A stretch of 20,164 nucleotides of DNA, from the IMG/VR virus record IMGVR_UViG_3300021959_000543, positions 1 to 20,164 of that record. The stretch is one strand, 5' to 3'. The DNA is from a virus. Below the pieces are notes generated by a model. It saw only the letters and a program-made list of their open reading frames with translations. It searched no databases and was not told where the DNA came from. Each line of letters opens with the position of its first letter. Position 1 is the stretch's first letter. The translations under genes were made by a program, and so were the position numbers. Shown here in pieces: positions 13,193 through 19,716 of the stretch.

Positions 13193-13193
13193 A

Positions 13194-13346
13194 ATGGAAG
13201 AACTTAAATTTTATCTATTGCCTTTATTCGGAGTTAGTGTTTCTATGCTAAAGATGCTTAACCCATACATGGAGTTTGGAGTTTTGTTTTTATCAATCAT
13301 TTCAGTTCTTCTAAAAATTTATTGGGATTATAAAAAGAATAGATGA
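13194..13346 (+). CDS. Small membrane protein, holin-like
   Basis: 50 aa from ATG 13194, one base after the preceding TAA; a longer frame from 13128 overlaps the tail-terminator gene and is rejected. Two hydrophobic stretches are apparent (FYLLPLFGVSVSML and FGVLFLSIISVLLKIYW), ending in a basic tail YKKNR. This is typical of a small class II holin or antiholin. Its stop overlaps the next ATG (ATGA), and the next genes encode a spanin-like protein, an M15 peptidase and a 3TM holin, so lysis function is likely. Which of the two membrane proteins times lysis cannot be told. Confidence 0.6.
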   Translation: MEELKFYLLPLFGVSVSMLKMLNPYMEFGVLFLSIISVLLKIYWDYKKNR

Positions 13347-13621
13347 CCACCCCTAAGATAAATGATGAAAGCACTTTATCGATCAATATTAAATGGCTCA
13401 TTCAGATTGTTATTTTGGTCGGCAGTGCGGTATATCTTTACCTTGGGATTGACAATAGGGTGCGGGCGAACGAAGAAGAACTCAAAAGCCTCAGGTACAA
13501 CCAAAACACCTATATTTTTCCCGACATTCGAGTATTGGAATCAGAAGTGATCGAGTATAAATTAGAGCGGGAGAGAATAAGAAAAGAAATACAGCGCCTG
13601 AACGAAATCGTAAAGAGATAA
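13343..13621 (+). CDS. Membrane-anchored coiled-coil protein, i-spanin-like
   Basis: 92 aa. A polar N-terminus (TTPKINDESTLSIN) is followed by one transmembrane helix (residues about 19-36, IQIVILVGSAVYLYLGI) and then a charged coiled coil (VRANEEELKSLRYN, ESEVIEYKLERERIRKEI, ending QRLNEIVKR). A single N-terminal transmembrane segment with a periplasmic coiled coil is the plan of inner-membrane spanins. No lipoprotein o-spanin is visible nearby in this strand. It overlaps neighbours on both sides (ATGA at its start, TAATG at its end), so it belongs to the lysis operon. Alternative: a generic phage membrane accessory protein. Confidence 0.55.
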   Translation: MTTPKINDESTLSINIKWLIQIVILVGSAVYLYLGIDNRVRANEEELKSLRYNQNTYIFPDIRVLESEVIEYKLERERIRKEIQRLNEIVKR

Positions 13622-13989
13622 TGAAGTACTTTAAATACTACGAGTTTGATTCTCCTGATGTAGATGGATCAGGTCAGATGATGGATTCTGATTTCTTGAT
13701 GATGCTCGAGGCTGCTCGTGAGATCTATGGACAGCCTATGAGAATCACCTCAGGTTTTCGCACAGAAAACTATAATGAGGAGTTAAAGAAAAGAGGGTAT
13801 AAAGCATCATCTAAATCGAGCCACTTAAAAGGATTGGCTGCTGATATAGAATGCACCAATAGCACAGACAGATATAATTTATTAGACTCGTTGATCAAGG
13901 CGGGATTTAATCGTATAGGGATAGCTGATACATTTATCCATGTGGATAATGATTTAGATAAAGCGCCCTTCTTAATATGGACTTATTGA
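13621..13989 (+). CDS. Endolysin, M15-family peptidase (D-Ala-D-Ala/L-Ala-D-Glu type)
   Basis: 122 aa, a single M15A-type catalytic domain with no cell-wall binding domain. Motifs: ITSGFRTENYN (42-52), SSHLKGLAADI (66-76) with zinc ligands His68 and Asp75, and FIHVDND (105-111) with His107 as third ligand and Asp109 beside it. It cleaves peptidoglycan stem peptides to release progeny. It has no signal peptide, so export depends on a holin, and holin-like genes flank it on both sides. The ATG shares a base with the preceding TAA (TAATG). Confidence 0.9.
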   Translation: MKYFKYYEFDSPDVDGSGQMMDSDFLMMLEAAREIYGQPMRITSGFRTENYNEELKKRGYKASSKSSHLKGLAADIECTNSTDRYNLLDSLIKAGFNRIGIADTFIHVDNDLDKAPFLIWTY

Positions 13990-13990
13990 T

Positions 13991-14371
13991 ATGCTAAAAT
14001 TACTACTTCAATTACTCACAGGAAAAAAAGGAGAGTCAAGCGCTGTGGGTGTTCTCGCTAAGGACATCAGAGAGGCGATCAAAGGAAAAGAACTCGATCC
14101 TGAGAAACTGATAGAACTACAAACAAAAATAAATGAGTCAGAGGCTCAGCACAGATCTGTATTCGTTGCAGGATGGAGACCTTTTATAGGATGGGTTTGT
14201 GGTATATCACTGGCTTATAATTTCGTTCTTAGGGATTTAATTATTTTTGTTGTTGGGAATGACTTTGTGCCACCAGCACTTCAGATGGATCACCTGATGA
14301 CTGTTCTGATGGGAATGCTCGGATTAGGCGCTTTCAGGACTTATGAGAAAATAAAAAATGTATCTAAATAA
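13991..14371 (+). CDS. Holin of the 3TM superfamily (GTA_holin_3TM)
   Basis: 126 aa. A hydrophilic N-terminal half (VLAKDIREAIKGKELDPEKL, IELQTKINESEAQHRSVF) leads to VAGWRPFIGWVCGISLAYNF, the signature of GTA_holin_3TM proteins. Two further hydrophobic segments follow (LRDLIIFVVGN, MTVLMGMLGLGAF), and the ending FRTYEKIKN is also family-typical. It forms membrane lesions that release the M15 endolysin encoded just upstream. Starts 1 nt after the endolysin stop. With the 50-aa membrane protein at 13194 there are two holin-like genes in one cassette. Confidence 0.85.
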   Translation: MLKLLLQLLTGKKGESSAVGVLAKDIREAIKGKELDPEKLIELQTKINESEAQHRSVFVAGWRPFIGWVCGISLAYNFVLRDLIIFVVGNDFVPPALQMDHLMTVLMGMLGLGAFRTYEKIKNVSK

Positions 14372-14378
14372 AAAATAA

Positions 14379-17300
14379 ATGGGATTAGATTTAAACACCG
14401 CACTGATTAGTGACACCTTCGATGGGCTGATTAAGACACAGGATGGAAACGTTCTAACAGACTCACCACTACCAATAGGAGATGGTCGGGGGAATGATTC
14501 ATCTTTAGCGATTGCAACAGCTGGTAATGGTGTGACTATCACTGGAACTTTATTAGTAGATGGCGCAAATATTGGAACTGGTCTATCTACCGCTCAGGCA
14601 GATATCACAGCTATTGAGACCAAGACTGATTTTATTACAATCACAGGCGCTGTCAATTTAGATACTATAAAGACTAAATCAGATTATATCAGCGTAACTC
14701 AAGCAGTTGATTTGGATGCGATGGAGACTAAAACCAACTTCATCACTATCACTCAGGCTGTTAATTTAGACACTGTTGAGTCAAACGCTGCTGCTGCTAA
14801 AGCTAAAACTGATTACTTGACTGTTACCCAAGCAGTCGATTTAGATACATTAGAGAGTGACATGGTAGTAGCTAAGGCTGACATTACAGCCATCGAAGCT
14901 AAGACTGACTATATCACTATATCAAGCAACTTAAACCTCAACACAGTTGCCTCAAATGCCTCGAGTGCTAAGACTAAAACTGATTTTATTACAATCACTC
15001 AGGCGGTTGATCTCGATACTGTTGAGAGTGATCTCAGTCAAGCGCAAACGGATATCAATCTCATTGAGGCGAAAACCAATAATATCACGGTTACTCAAGC
15101 GGTAAACCTTGATACAATGGAATCGGATATCGCCACTAATAACGCTAAGAATAGCTACCCAGCTGCGGATGCCACTAAGGTTGGCTTTATCAGCGTTACA
15201 CAAGCCGTTGATCTTGATTCGATGGAAACAGACATCTCGAATCTATCGAGCAACAAATACGACAAAACAGGCGGTACTATTTCAGGAAACGTAACTGTTA
15301 CAGGTGATCTAACCGTAAACGGTACCACTACCACTGTAAACACGCAGACTTTATCGGTAGAAGATCCGCTTATTGAATTGGCAAACCAAAATAGCGCCAA
15401 TAGCGTTGATACTGGATTTTATGCGAATTACAGCTTAGATGCTGGGGTTACTACTAAGTATGCTGGTTTATTCAAAGATGCTGGCGATTCAGATAAATTC
15501 AAACTATTCAAAGGCTTAGAAGTTGAGCCGACTACCACAGTAAATACTGCTGGAACTGGATATACAAAAGGAGATTTAGTTGTTGGCGATTTAGATGCGG
15601 TAACCATTAGCGGAAACCTTACAGGAAACGTCAGCGGTAACTTAACGGGAACAGTTTTAACTGCTGCTCAAACAAACATTACAAGTGTAGGTACGTTATC
15701 GAGTCTTGCGGTTGGTGGAGATATAAATGTATCAAATACAAGCGGTGCTTATCTTTCAATTGACACGGATTCTGCTGCTGCTAATGCAGGAATTAGACTT
15801 AGCGAAAGTTCTACTCCTACAACAAATGGCGCTGAATTAGTTTATGATGGCTCTACAAATAAATTTCATATTAAAACAGGAGCTGCGAGCTTTACCGAAA
15901 GATTAACTATTGAAAGAGATAATGGTAACGTAGGTATAGGTACTTCGAGTCCTGCAAAAGAATTAGAAGTGTATGGTGATGCGCCTACAATAAGAATATC
16001 AGGAAACGGTCTTTCAGGTGGCAATAATTTTGGTTCTTTAGAATTTTACAACTATGATGGCTCAAGTGATGGTCCTAATGTAGCTGCTGCGGTTAGAGCA
16101 CTTGCTCGAAACGCTAATGGTTCAGGTGGACATTTAACATTTGAAACTTCAGTAGGAAATGCAGGTGAGGGAGTTCCTGCTACTGAAAAAATGCGCATAG
16201 ATGGAGAGGGTAACGTAGGGATAAATACGGACAATCCGCAACAGTTGCTTCAAGTTACAGGAAACCCTGCTATGTTTAGGTTAGAGTGTTCTGATACTAC
16301 TCTTGATGTAAATCAAGTATTAGGAGGTGTTGAAGTGTATAGTAATGATGCTAATGGAGTTGGTGTTGGAGTTAAAACATCTATTAAAACTATTTCTGAA
16401 AATACTTCAGGTTCTTTAATAGGAATGGCTTTCTCTACTACTGAAAATACAGGTAGTAATGAGGTAGAGCGTATGCGTATTGATGCTTATGGTAATGTAG
16501 GGATAGGAACTTCGAGTCCTTTAGCTAAAACTCACATAAAGTCAGGTGATTCAGGGTTTGCGGGTTCTTTAGGAACAAACTATGATGATTTAGCTGTTGA
16601 AGGTAGTGGAAATACAGGAATCACAATACTGACACCGAACAACAATAATGCGGGTATTGCCTTCGCTGATGAGGATTCTGAATTGCAGGGATTGATACTA
16701 TATTCTCACGGTTCTGATTTTATGGCTTTTAGAACCGCAGCACAAGAACGTCTGCGCATTGACTCAAGTGGTAATTTAGGTCTTGGAACTTCAAGTCCTG
16801 ACACACTTCTTCATTTAGCTAAAAACATAGAACCTGAATTAAAATTTGAAGCAACAGACATTGGTGTTGATGCAGGACAATCTCTTGGTACAATCTCTTG
16901 GTATGCTAATGACTCTTCAGCAGGAGGTGTTGGAGAAAGAGCATTTATATCATCTGTTGCCGAAAACGCAGGAACGCAGTATAGTCTTATTTTTGGAACA
17001 GGAAGCGGTGTTGATGCGACAGAAAAAATGCGCCTTGCGGATGATGGTTATTTAAGATTAGCAGGTGCGGGTATTCAATTCAACGGTGATACTGATTCTT
17101 CCAATGCGTTAGATGATTACGAAGAAGGAAACTTTGACCCCATTATTGCAGATGCTGCATCAGGTGGTAATGAAGCTACTACTTTTTCCACTTACGCTTC
17201 TTACACAAAAGTTGGAAGGCTTTGTACATTAACAATGGCTTTCACTAATATAGATACAACGGGACTGACTGCGGGTAATAATATATTTATTACAGGTCTT

Positions 17301-17528
17301 CCGTTTGAGATGGGTAATATTTCGGGAACTCAGTTTGCAATAGGAAATGTAGAACCTTCTGCACTTACATTTAGCGGAAATGTATCATTAAGACTTCAAG
17401 ACAGCACTCAATATATTAGAATTTATAATTCAGTAAGCGGAACTAATGCAGTACCATTAGATATAGCAGATATTACAAGTGGAACTTGTGATTTAAGAAT
17501 GACAATAACATATCATACAACGACATAA
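14379..17528 (+). CDS. Modular tail fibre / receptor-binding protein
   Basis: 1049 aa. Residues 85-280 hold eight copies of an ITITQAVNLD-like strand motif separated by short helical AKTKTDF spacers. Residues about 295-350 contain VTGDLTVNGTTTTVNTQTLS and VEDPLIELANQNS, a module common in marine-phage structural proteins. Residues about 500-890 carry four strong and one degenerate GNVGIGTSSP-type repeats (residues 516, 611, 705, 798 and about 890), each preceded by an MRID-like strand. The C-terminus starts at LDDYEEGNF (911) and is a beta-rich head with YTKVGRLCTLTMAF, probably the receptor-binding tip. GATC disappears from 15367 onward and codons become T/A-rich, so the distal half looks imported. 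Placement before the major tail gene is unusual. Confidence 0.85.
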   Translation: MGLDLNTALISDTFDGLIKTQDGNVLTDSPLPIGDGRGNDSSLAIATAGNGVTITGTLLVDGANIGTGLSTAQADITAIETKTDFITITGAVNLDTIKTKSDYISVTQAVDLDAMETKTNFITITQAVNLDTVESNAAAAKAKTDYLTVTQAVDLDTLESDMVVAKADITAIEAKTDYITISSNLNLNTVASNASSAKTKTDFITITQAVDLDTVESDLSQAQTDINLIEAKTNNITVTQAVNLDTMESDIATNNAKNSYPAADATKVGFISVTQAVDLDSMETDISNLSSNKYDKTGGTISGNVTVTGDLTVNGTTTTVNTQTLSVEDPLIELANQNSANSVDTGFYANYSLDAGVTTKYAGLFKDAGDSDKFKLFKGLEVEPTTTVNTAGTGYTKGDLVVGDLDAVTISGNLTGNVSGNLTGTVLTAAQTNITSVGTLSSLAVGGDINVSNTSGAYLSIDTDSAAANAGIRLSESSTPTTNGAELVYDGSTNKFHIKTGAASFTERLTIERDNGNVGIGTSSPAKELEVYGDAPTIRISGNGLSGGNNFGSLEFYNYDGSSDGPNVAAAVRALARNANGSGGHLTFETSVGNAGEGVPATEKMRIDGEGNVGINTDNPQQLLQVTGNPAMFRLECSDTTLDVNQVLGGVEVYSNDANGVGVGVKTSIKTISENTSGSLIGMAFSTTENTGSNEVERMRIDAYGNVGIGTSSPLAKTHIKSGDSGFAGSLGTNYDDLAVEGSGNTGITILTPNNNNAGIAFADEDSELQGLILYSHGSDFMAFRTAAQERLRIDSSGNLGLGTSSPDTLLHLAKNIEPELKFEATDIGVDAGQSLGTISWYANDSSAGGVGERAFISSVAENAGTQYSLIFGTGSGVDATEKMRLADDGYLRLAGAGIQFNGDTDSSNALDDYEEGNFDPIIADAASGGNEATTFSTYASYTKVGRLCTLTMAFTNIDTTGLTAGNNIFITGLPFEMGNISGTQFAIGNVEPSALTFSGNVSLRLQDSTQYIRIYNSVSGTNAVPLDIADITSGTCDLRMTITYHTTT
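14631..15218 (+). repeat. Eight tandem ITxTQAVxLD repeats in the fibre stalk
   Basis: FITITGAVNLD, YISVTQAVDLD, FITITQAVNLD, YLTVTQAVDLD, YITISSNLNLN, FITITQAVDLD, NITVTQAVNLD, FISVTQAVDLD, with unequal spacers of KTD/ESD-type residues. The copies differ in DNA but keep the strand pattern, which suggests a trimeric beta/coiled stalk. Confidence 0.85.
15924..17048 (+). repeat. Long-period GNVGIGTSSP repeats in the fibre
   Basis: GGT-AAC/AAT-GTA-GGx starts at 15924, 16209, 16491 and 16770, with a degenerate DGYLRLAG copy at 17046. The spacing is 95, 94, 93 and 92 codons. Each repeat follows a (K/R)MRID-type strand. Confidence 0.8.
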
Positions 17529-17538
17529 ATAAATAAAA

Positions 17539-17811
17539 ATGGCACTATCAAAACAAAGAGTACAAGACAAAATCGAAATCGTAGGTAAATTCAAAGCGAT
17601 TCAGATTCGTTACGCTGACCAAATCGTAGAAGATGGCAACGTTATTTCTCAAAGCTACCATAGAGATATGGTTTCTTGCGGTGATTACGCAAAAGCAGAT
17701 GAGCATAACGTAAAAGCAATCGCAGATGCGGTTTGGACTGCTGATTTAATCGCAGAATACGAAGCAAGCATTGCGCAACCTATTTCTGAAGAACCAGTAG
17801 CAGCTGAGTAA
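17539..17811 (+). CDS. Hypothetical protein downstream of the fibre
   Basis: 90 aa, not recognised by name. ALSKQRVQDKIEIVGKFKAI, IQIRYADQIVEDGNVISQS and YHRDMVSCGDYAK form a short alpha/beta sequence, with the C-terminus a helix and a Glu/Pro/Ala tail (ISEEPVAAE). The pattern of a small gene directly after a fibre is frequent in marine phages, where it may be a fibre accessory or chaperone, but this is inference. It lies wholly inside the GATC-free block, so it probably travelled with the fibre. It is preceded by TAAATAAATAAAAATG, and its stop shares a base with the next ATG (TAATG). Confidence 0.68.
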   Translation: MALSKQRVQDKIEIVGKFKAIQIRYADQIVEDGNVISQSYHRDMVSCGDYAKADEHNVKAIADAVWTADLIAEYEASIAQPISEEPVAAE

Positions 17812-18146
17812 TGACGTTCACTTGGATAATATCGGAACTAAAGGCGCTGGCTTATGATGAGCAGAGCGGTTTGGAAAATGTTATCCGAAGCGTAAAGTGG
17901 CATTATAAGGGCGAAGCTGGTGATCATACGCACACGCTTTCAGGCGATCTTAATTTAGAAGCGCCAAGTGATGAGCAGTTTATCCCATGGGATATGATTA
18001 AAAGCGATCCGAATATCGTGATTACATGGCTCGAGGCTGGTTTGGATGTAGATGCTTTACAGGCGAACATTCAAAAAGTGATTGAGATAAAAGCACAGCC
18101 TAAGGAGATCAGCTTGTATCTGGATCAACCAGCGCCAGCGGAATAA
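17811..18146 (+). CDS. Hypothetical protein, fibre-associated small gene
   Basis: 111 aa. MTFTWIISELKALAYDEQSG is followed by LENVIRSVKWHYKGEAGDHT, HTLSGDLNLEAPSDEQFIPW, a central helix (NIVITWLEAGLDVDALQ), and a C-terminal QPAPAE tail like that of the preceding gene. I recognise the general type (GLENVIxxVxWxY near a fibre gene in environmental phages) but no function. No transmembrane segment is seen. GATC reappears at 17922 within this gene, marking the right edge of the GATC-free block. Confidence 0.66.
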   Translation: MTFTWIISELKALAYDEQSGLENVIRSVKWHYKGEAGDHTHTLSGDLNLEAPSDEQFIPWDMIKSDPNIVITWLEAGLDVDALQANIQKVIEIKAQPKEISLYLDQPAPAE

Positions 18147-18155
18147 AAAATTTCT

Positions 18156-18163
18156 TAAATTTG
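18156..18163 (+). promoter_or_regulatory. -7 element upstream of the tail-tube genes
   Basis: TAAATTTG matches TAnnTTTG and lies 20 nt before the ATG at 18184. No -33 TTTG at standard spacing. It would restart transcription after the fibre genes. Confidence 0.45.
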
Positions 18164-18183
18164 GGCTATAAAATTTATTTACA

Positions 18184-18435
18184 ATGGCACAAATCAAAGA
18201 AGAACAACTAAAAGAATTACAAACTGCGATTGAGGCAGCTAATGCTTATCAGTTGGAACTCGGAAAACTCGATATCCAAAAGCATGGACTACTTCACGCA
18301 TTTAACGAAGCGAATGAAAAAATCAACAACATCAAAGAAGCCATCTTCGAGGAATACGGCAAAGGCGAAATCAACATCAAAACAGGTGAGTTCACCGAGC
18401 AGATGGATGAGGCTGAAGTCGTGGACAGCGAGTAA
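18184..18435 (+). CDS. Coiled-coil small protein with YGxGxINIxTGEF motif
   Basis: 83 aa. The first 55 residues are a continuous charged helix likely to form a coiled coil (IKEEQLKELQTAIEAANAYQ, NEANEKINNIKEAIFEE). Then YGKGEINIKTGEF (residues about 58-70) and an acidic end (DEAEVVDSE). The helix-YGxGxINxxTGEF plan occurs in small phage proteins located near structural genes; their role is unknown to me. It is preceded by a TAnnTTTG element and followed by the major tail gene. The C-terminal acidic tail overlaps another frame that continues to 18505, which I treat as non-coding. Confidence 0.7.
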   Translation: MAQIKEEQLKELQTAIEAANAYQLELGKLDIQKHGLLHAFNEANEKINNIKEAIFEEYGKGEINIKTGEFTEQMDEAEVVDSE

Positions 18436-18486
18436 ATGGATGTCCTTTAAGAACTGGGTGGCTCAGATGAAAAATAAATTATTTAA

Positions 18487-18494
18487 TATCTTTA
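18487..18494 (+). promoter_or_regulatory. Possible -7 element before the major tail gene
   Basis: TATCTTTA has one mismatch (final A) to TAnnTTTG, 14 nt before the ATG at 18509. AATAAGGAATG also gives a weak AGG Shine-Dalgarno-like triplet. Low confidence. Confidence 0.3.
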
Positions 18495-18508
18495 CAAAAA
18501 AATAAGGA

Positions 18509-18925
18509 ATGGCTACATCAGGAATTTTCAATGGATCACTACTATCGGTAAAAGTCGATGGTAATAAAATGCTAAACTCAACAAGCTGCTCGCTATCTCT
18601 ATCAGCAGATACCCCTGAGGCGACTACTAAGGACTCGGGTGGATTTCAAGAGGTAATCGTTGGAGTTAAATCTGGCGAGATCACTTTCGAGGGATTAGTT
18701 GCTTACGATTCAGGATCAGGATCACAGATCGGAGATATCTCTGATGAGTTGATCGCAGGTACTCAGGTGACTTGGGAGTTCTCTACTGATGTCGCAGGAG
18801 ACGATAAGTACAGCGGTACAGGATTTATATCTTCTATTGATATCACTGCTGATATGGAAAGCCCTGTTTCTTACTCAGGAACTATCGTAACTACAGGCAC
18901 TATCACTCAAGGGGTAGAGGCATAG
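18509..18925 (+). CDS. Major tail (tube) protein, TP901-1-like
   Basis: 138 aa. GIFNGSLLSVKVDGNKMLNS is followed by SCSLSLSADTPEATTKDSGG, GVKSGEITFEGLVAYD, VTWEFSTDVAGDDKYSGTGF and ISSIDITADMESPVSYSGTI. This is the strand order of TP901-1-family major tail proteins, in which TPEATTKDSGG is a typical loop. The protein polymerises into the tail tube around the tape measure protein. Its size is normal for the family. A perfect terminator hairpin begins about 20 nt after the stop, as with the capsid gene, which would boost its level over the chaperone and tape measure genes. Confidence 0.88.
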   Translation: MATSGIFNGSLLSVKVDGNKMLNSTSCSLSLSADTPEATTKDSGGFQEVIVGVKSGEITFEGLVAYDSGSGSQIGDISDELIAGTQVTWEFSTDVAGDDKYSGTGFISSIDITADMESPVSYSGTIVTTGTITQGVEA

Positions 18926-18946
18926 TAGAATAAATAAATAACAACC

Positions 18947-18972
18947 AAGGGGCTTAATCGCCCCTTTTTTTT
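18947..18972 (+). terminator. Rho-independent terminator after the major tail gene
   Basis: AAGGGGC, loop TTAATC, GCCCCTT then further T's. It has a perfect 7-bp stem. The chaperone ATG follows 10 nt later, so downstream expression needs read-through. Confidence 0.88.
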
Positions 18973-18982
18973 GCAAAACACA

Positions 18983-19354
18983 ATGACAAAACAAAGAGGA
19001 TACTACAAGATCGAGATGGGTGGTAAGGAACGCACCCTACACTTCTCAATGAATTTTTGGGCAAACTTCACCGAGATATTAGGTATAGGATTATCTGACT
19101 TAGGTGAGGTGTTCTCAGGAAACCTATCTATCAAAGCAATCCGTGCCTTAGTCTATTCAGGAATACTCACCTATGATCAAGAGGAGGGAAATGAGATCGA
19201 CTACAATGAATTTAAGGTAGGTGTATGGCTCGAGGATGTGACCTCTGAGCAACTACAGGGAATCATCGAAGCGATGGGTGAGTCTCGTGTACTGGGTAAC
19301 GATATGAATATGGGGATCCAGCGCAAATCAAAAACTACTAAGCAGGGAAAGTAG
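18983..19354 (+). CDS. Tail assembly chaperone (gpG-like)
   Basis: 123 aa from ATG 18983; the TTG at 18971 lies in the terminator T-run and is rejected. The leader GCAAAACACAATG resembles the accessory-cassette leaders. The sequence GYYKIEMGGKERTLHFSMNF, WANFTEILGIGLSDLG, SIKAIRALVYSGIL and EFKVGVWLEDVTSEQL fits gpG-like chaperones, with small helical bundles and an acidic middle. It coats the tape measure protein during tail assembly. Its stop TAG (19352-19354) directly follows a slippery GGGAAAG, allowing a -1 shift into the downstream frame. The position between the major tail protein and the tape measure is as expected for lambda-like phages. Confidence 0.85.
   Translation: MTKQRGYYKIEMGGKERTLHFSMNFWANFTEILGIGLSDLGEVFSGNLSIKAIRALVYSGILTYDQEEGNEIDYNEFKVGVWLEDVTSEQLQGIIEAMGESRVLGNDMNMGIQRKSKTTKQGK
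19345..19351 (+). other. Programmed -1 frameshift slippery heptamer
   Basis: G GGA AAG in the frame of gene G, abutting the TAG stop. It is the same heptamer used at lambda G-T. After slippage the reading continues GTA GAT AAG CCC. The -1 frame has a TAA at 19339-19341, so the shift must occur in the short interval holding this heptamer. Confidence 0.85.
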
Positions 19355-19695
19355 ATAAGCCCTTAACTTGGGATGATCTGTTAGATTACTATATCGGTCA
19401 GGTCGGGATATCGCCAATAGAGTTTTGGGCGAATACTTGGAAAGAGAACCAACTATTAGGCGAATCACATACAATCAAACACAATCTTGAGTGGGAAAGG
19501 ATCCGCTATTTAGCGACTATGATCCATAATGTGAATGTGACTAAAAAGGCTCACATGATCAAGCCTGAGAAACTAATCCCTCTACCTCAAGACATATACT
19601 ACAAGTCATCCAAGAAAGTCGAGATCCTATCGCCCGAGCAGGTACTGGAGATCGTGAAGAACTTCGGGAAAAAGAAAAAGGTGGAGAATGATTAA
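19351..19695 (+). CDS. gpT-like extension of the tail chaperone, made by -1 frameshift
   Basis: A 114-codon open frame, offset -1 from gene G, runs from the slippery site to TAA at 19693-19695. It lacks a usable start: the first in-frame ATG (ACT ATG ATC) falls well inside the domain. The product reads VDKPLTWDDLLDYYIGQ, GISPIEFWANTWKENQ, IKHNLEWERIRYLATMI, KKAHMIKPEKLIPLP, and ends in a basic KNFGKKKKVEND. PxxFWxxTW followed by a tyrosine/arginine helix is typical of gpGT C-terminal parts. The GT fusion would be about 237 aa (123 + 114) and would link gpG to the major tail protein during tube assembly. The stop overlaps the promoter element of the tape measure gene. Confidence 0.85.
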   Translation, partial: VDKPLTWDDLLDYYIGQVGISPIEFWANTWKENQLLGESHTIKHNLEWERIRYLATMIHNVNVTKKAHMIKPEKLIPLPQDIYYKSSKKVEILSPEQVLEIVKNFGKKKKVEND

Positions 19696-19700
19696 CTTTG
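19693..19700 (+). promoter_or_regulatory. -7 element upstream of the tape measure gene
   Basis: TAACTTTG matches TAnnTTTG and overlaps the gpT stop, 16 nt before the ATG at 19717. No -33 TTTG in the preceding A/G-rich codons. Confidence 0.45.
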
Positions 19701-19716
19701 AGCCAAATACTCTACT

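Noticed and set aside
13128-13193. Extended start of the 50-aa membrane protein
   Set aside because: It overlaps the tail terminator gene and adds a non-hydrophobic basic stretch.
14242-14249. TATTTTTG promoter-like octamer inside the holin gene
   Set aside because: It encodes conserved transmembrane residues and no start codon follows closely; shows that chance matches occur.
14631-15218. Regular repeats that might suggest a CRISPR-like array
   Set aside because: The repeats are protein-level in an open frame, with diverged DNA and unequal spacers.
16988-16995. TATTTTTG octamer inside the fibre gene
   Set aside because: Mid-gene, with no downstream gene start nearby.
18230-18505. 91-codon open frame overlapping the coiled-coil gene, including a possible 21-aa peptide from 18440
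   Set aside because: The Lys/Ser-rich composition is a frame shadow of the 18184 gene; the last 22 codons alone are too short to support without expression data.
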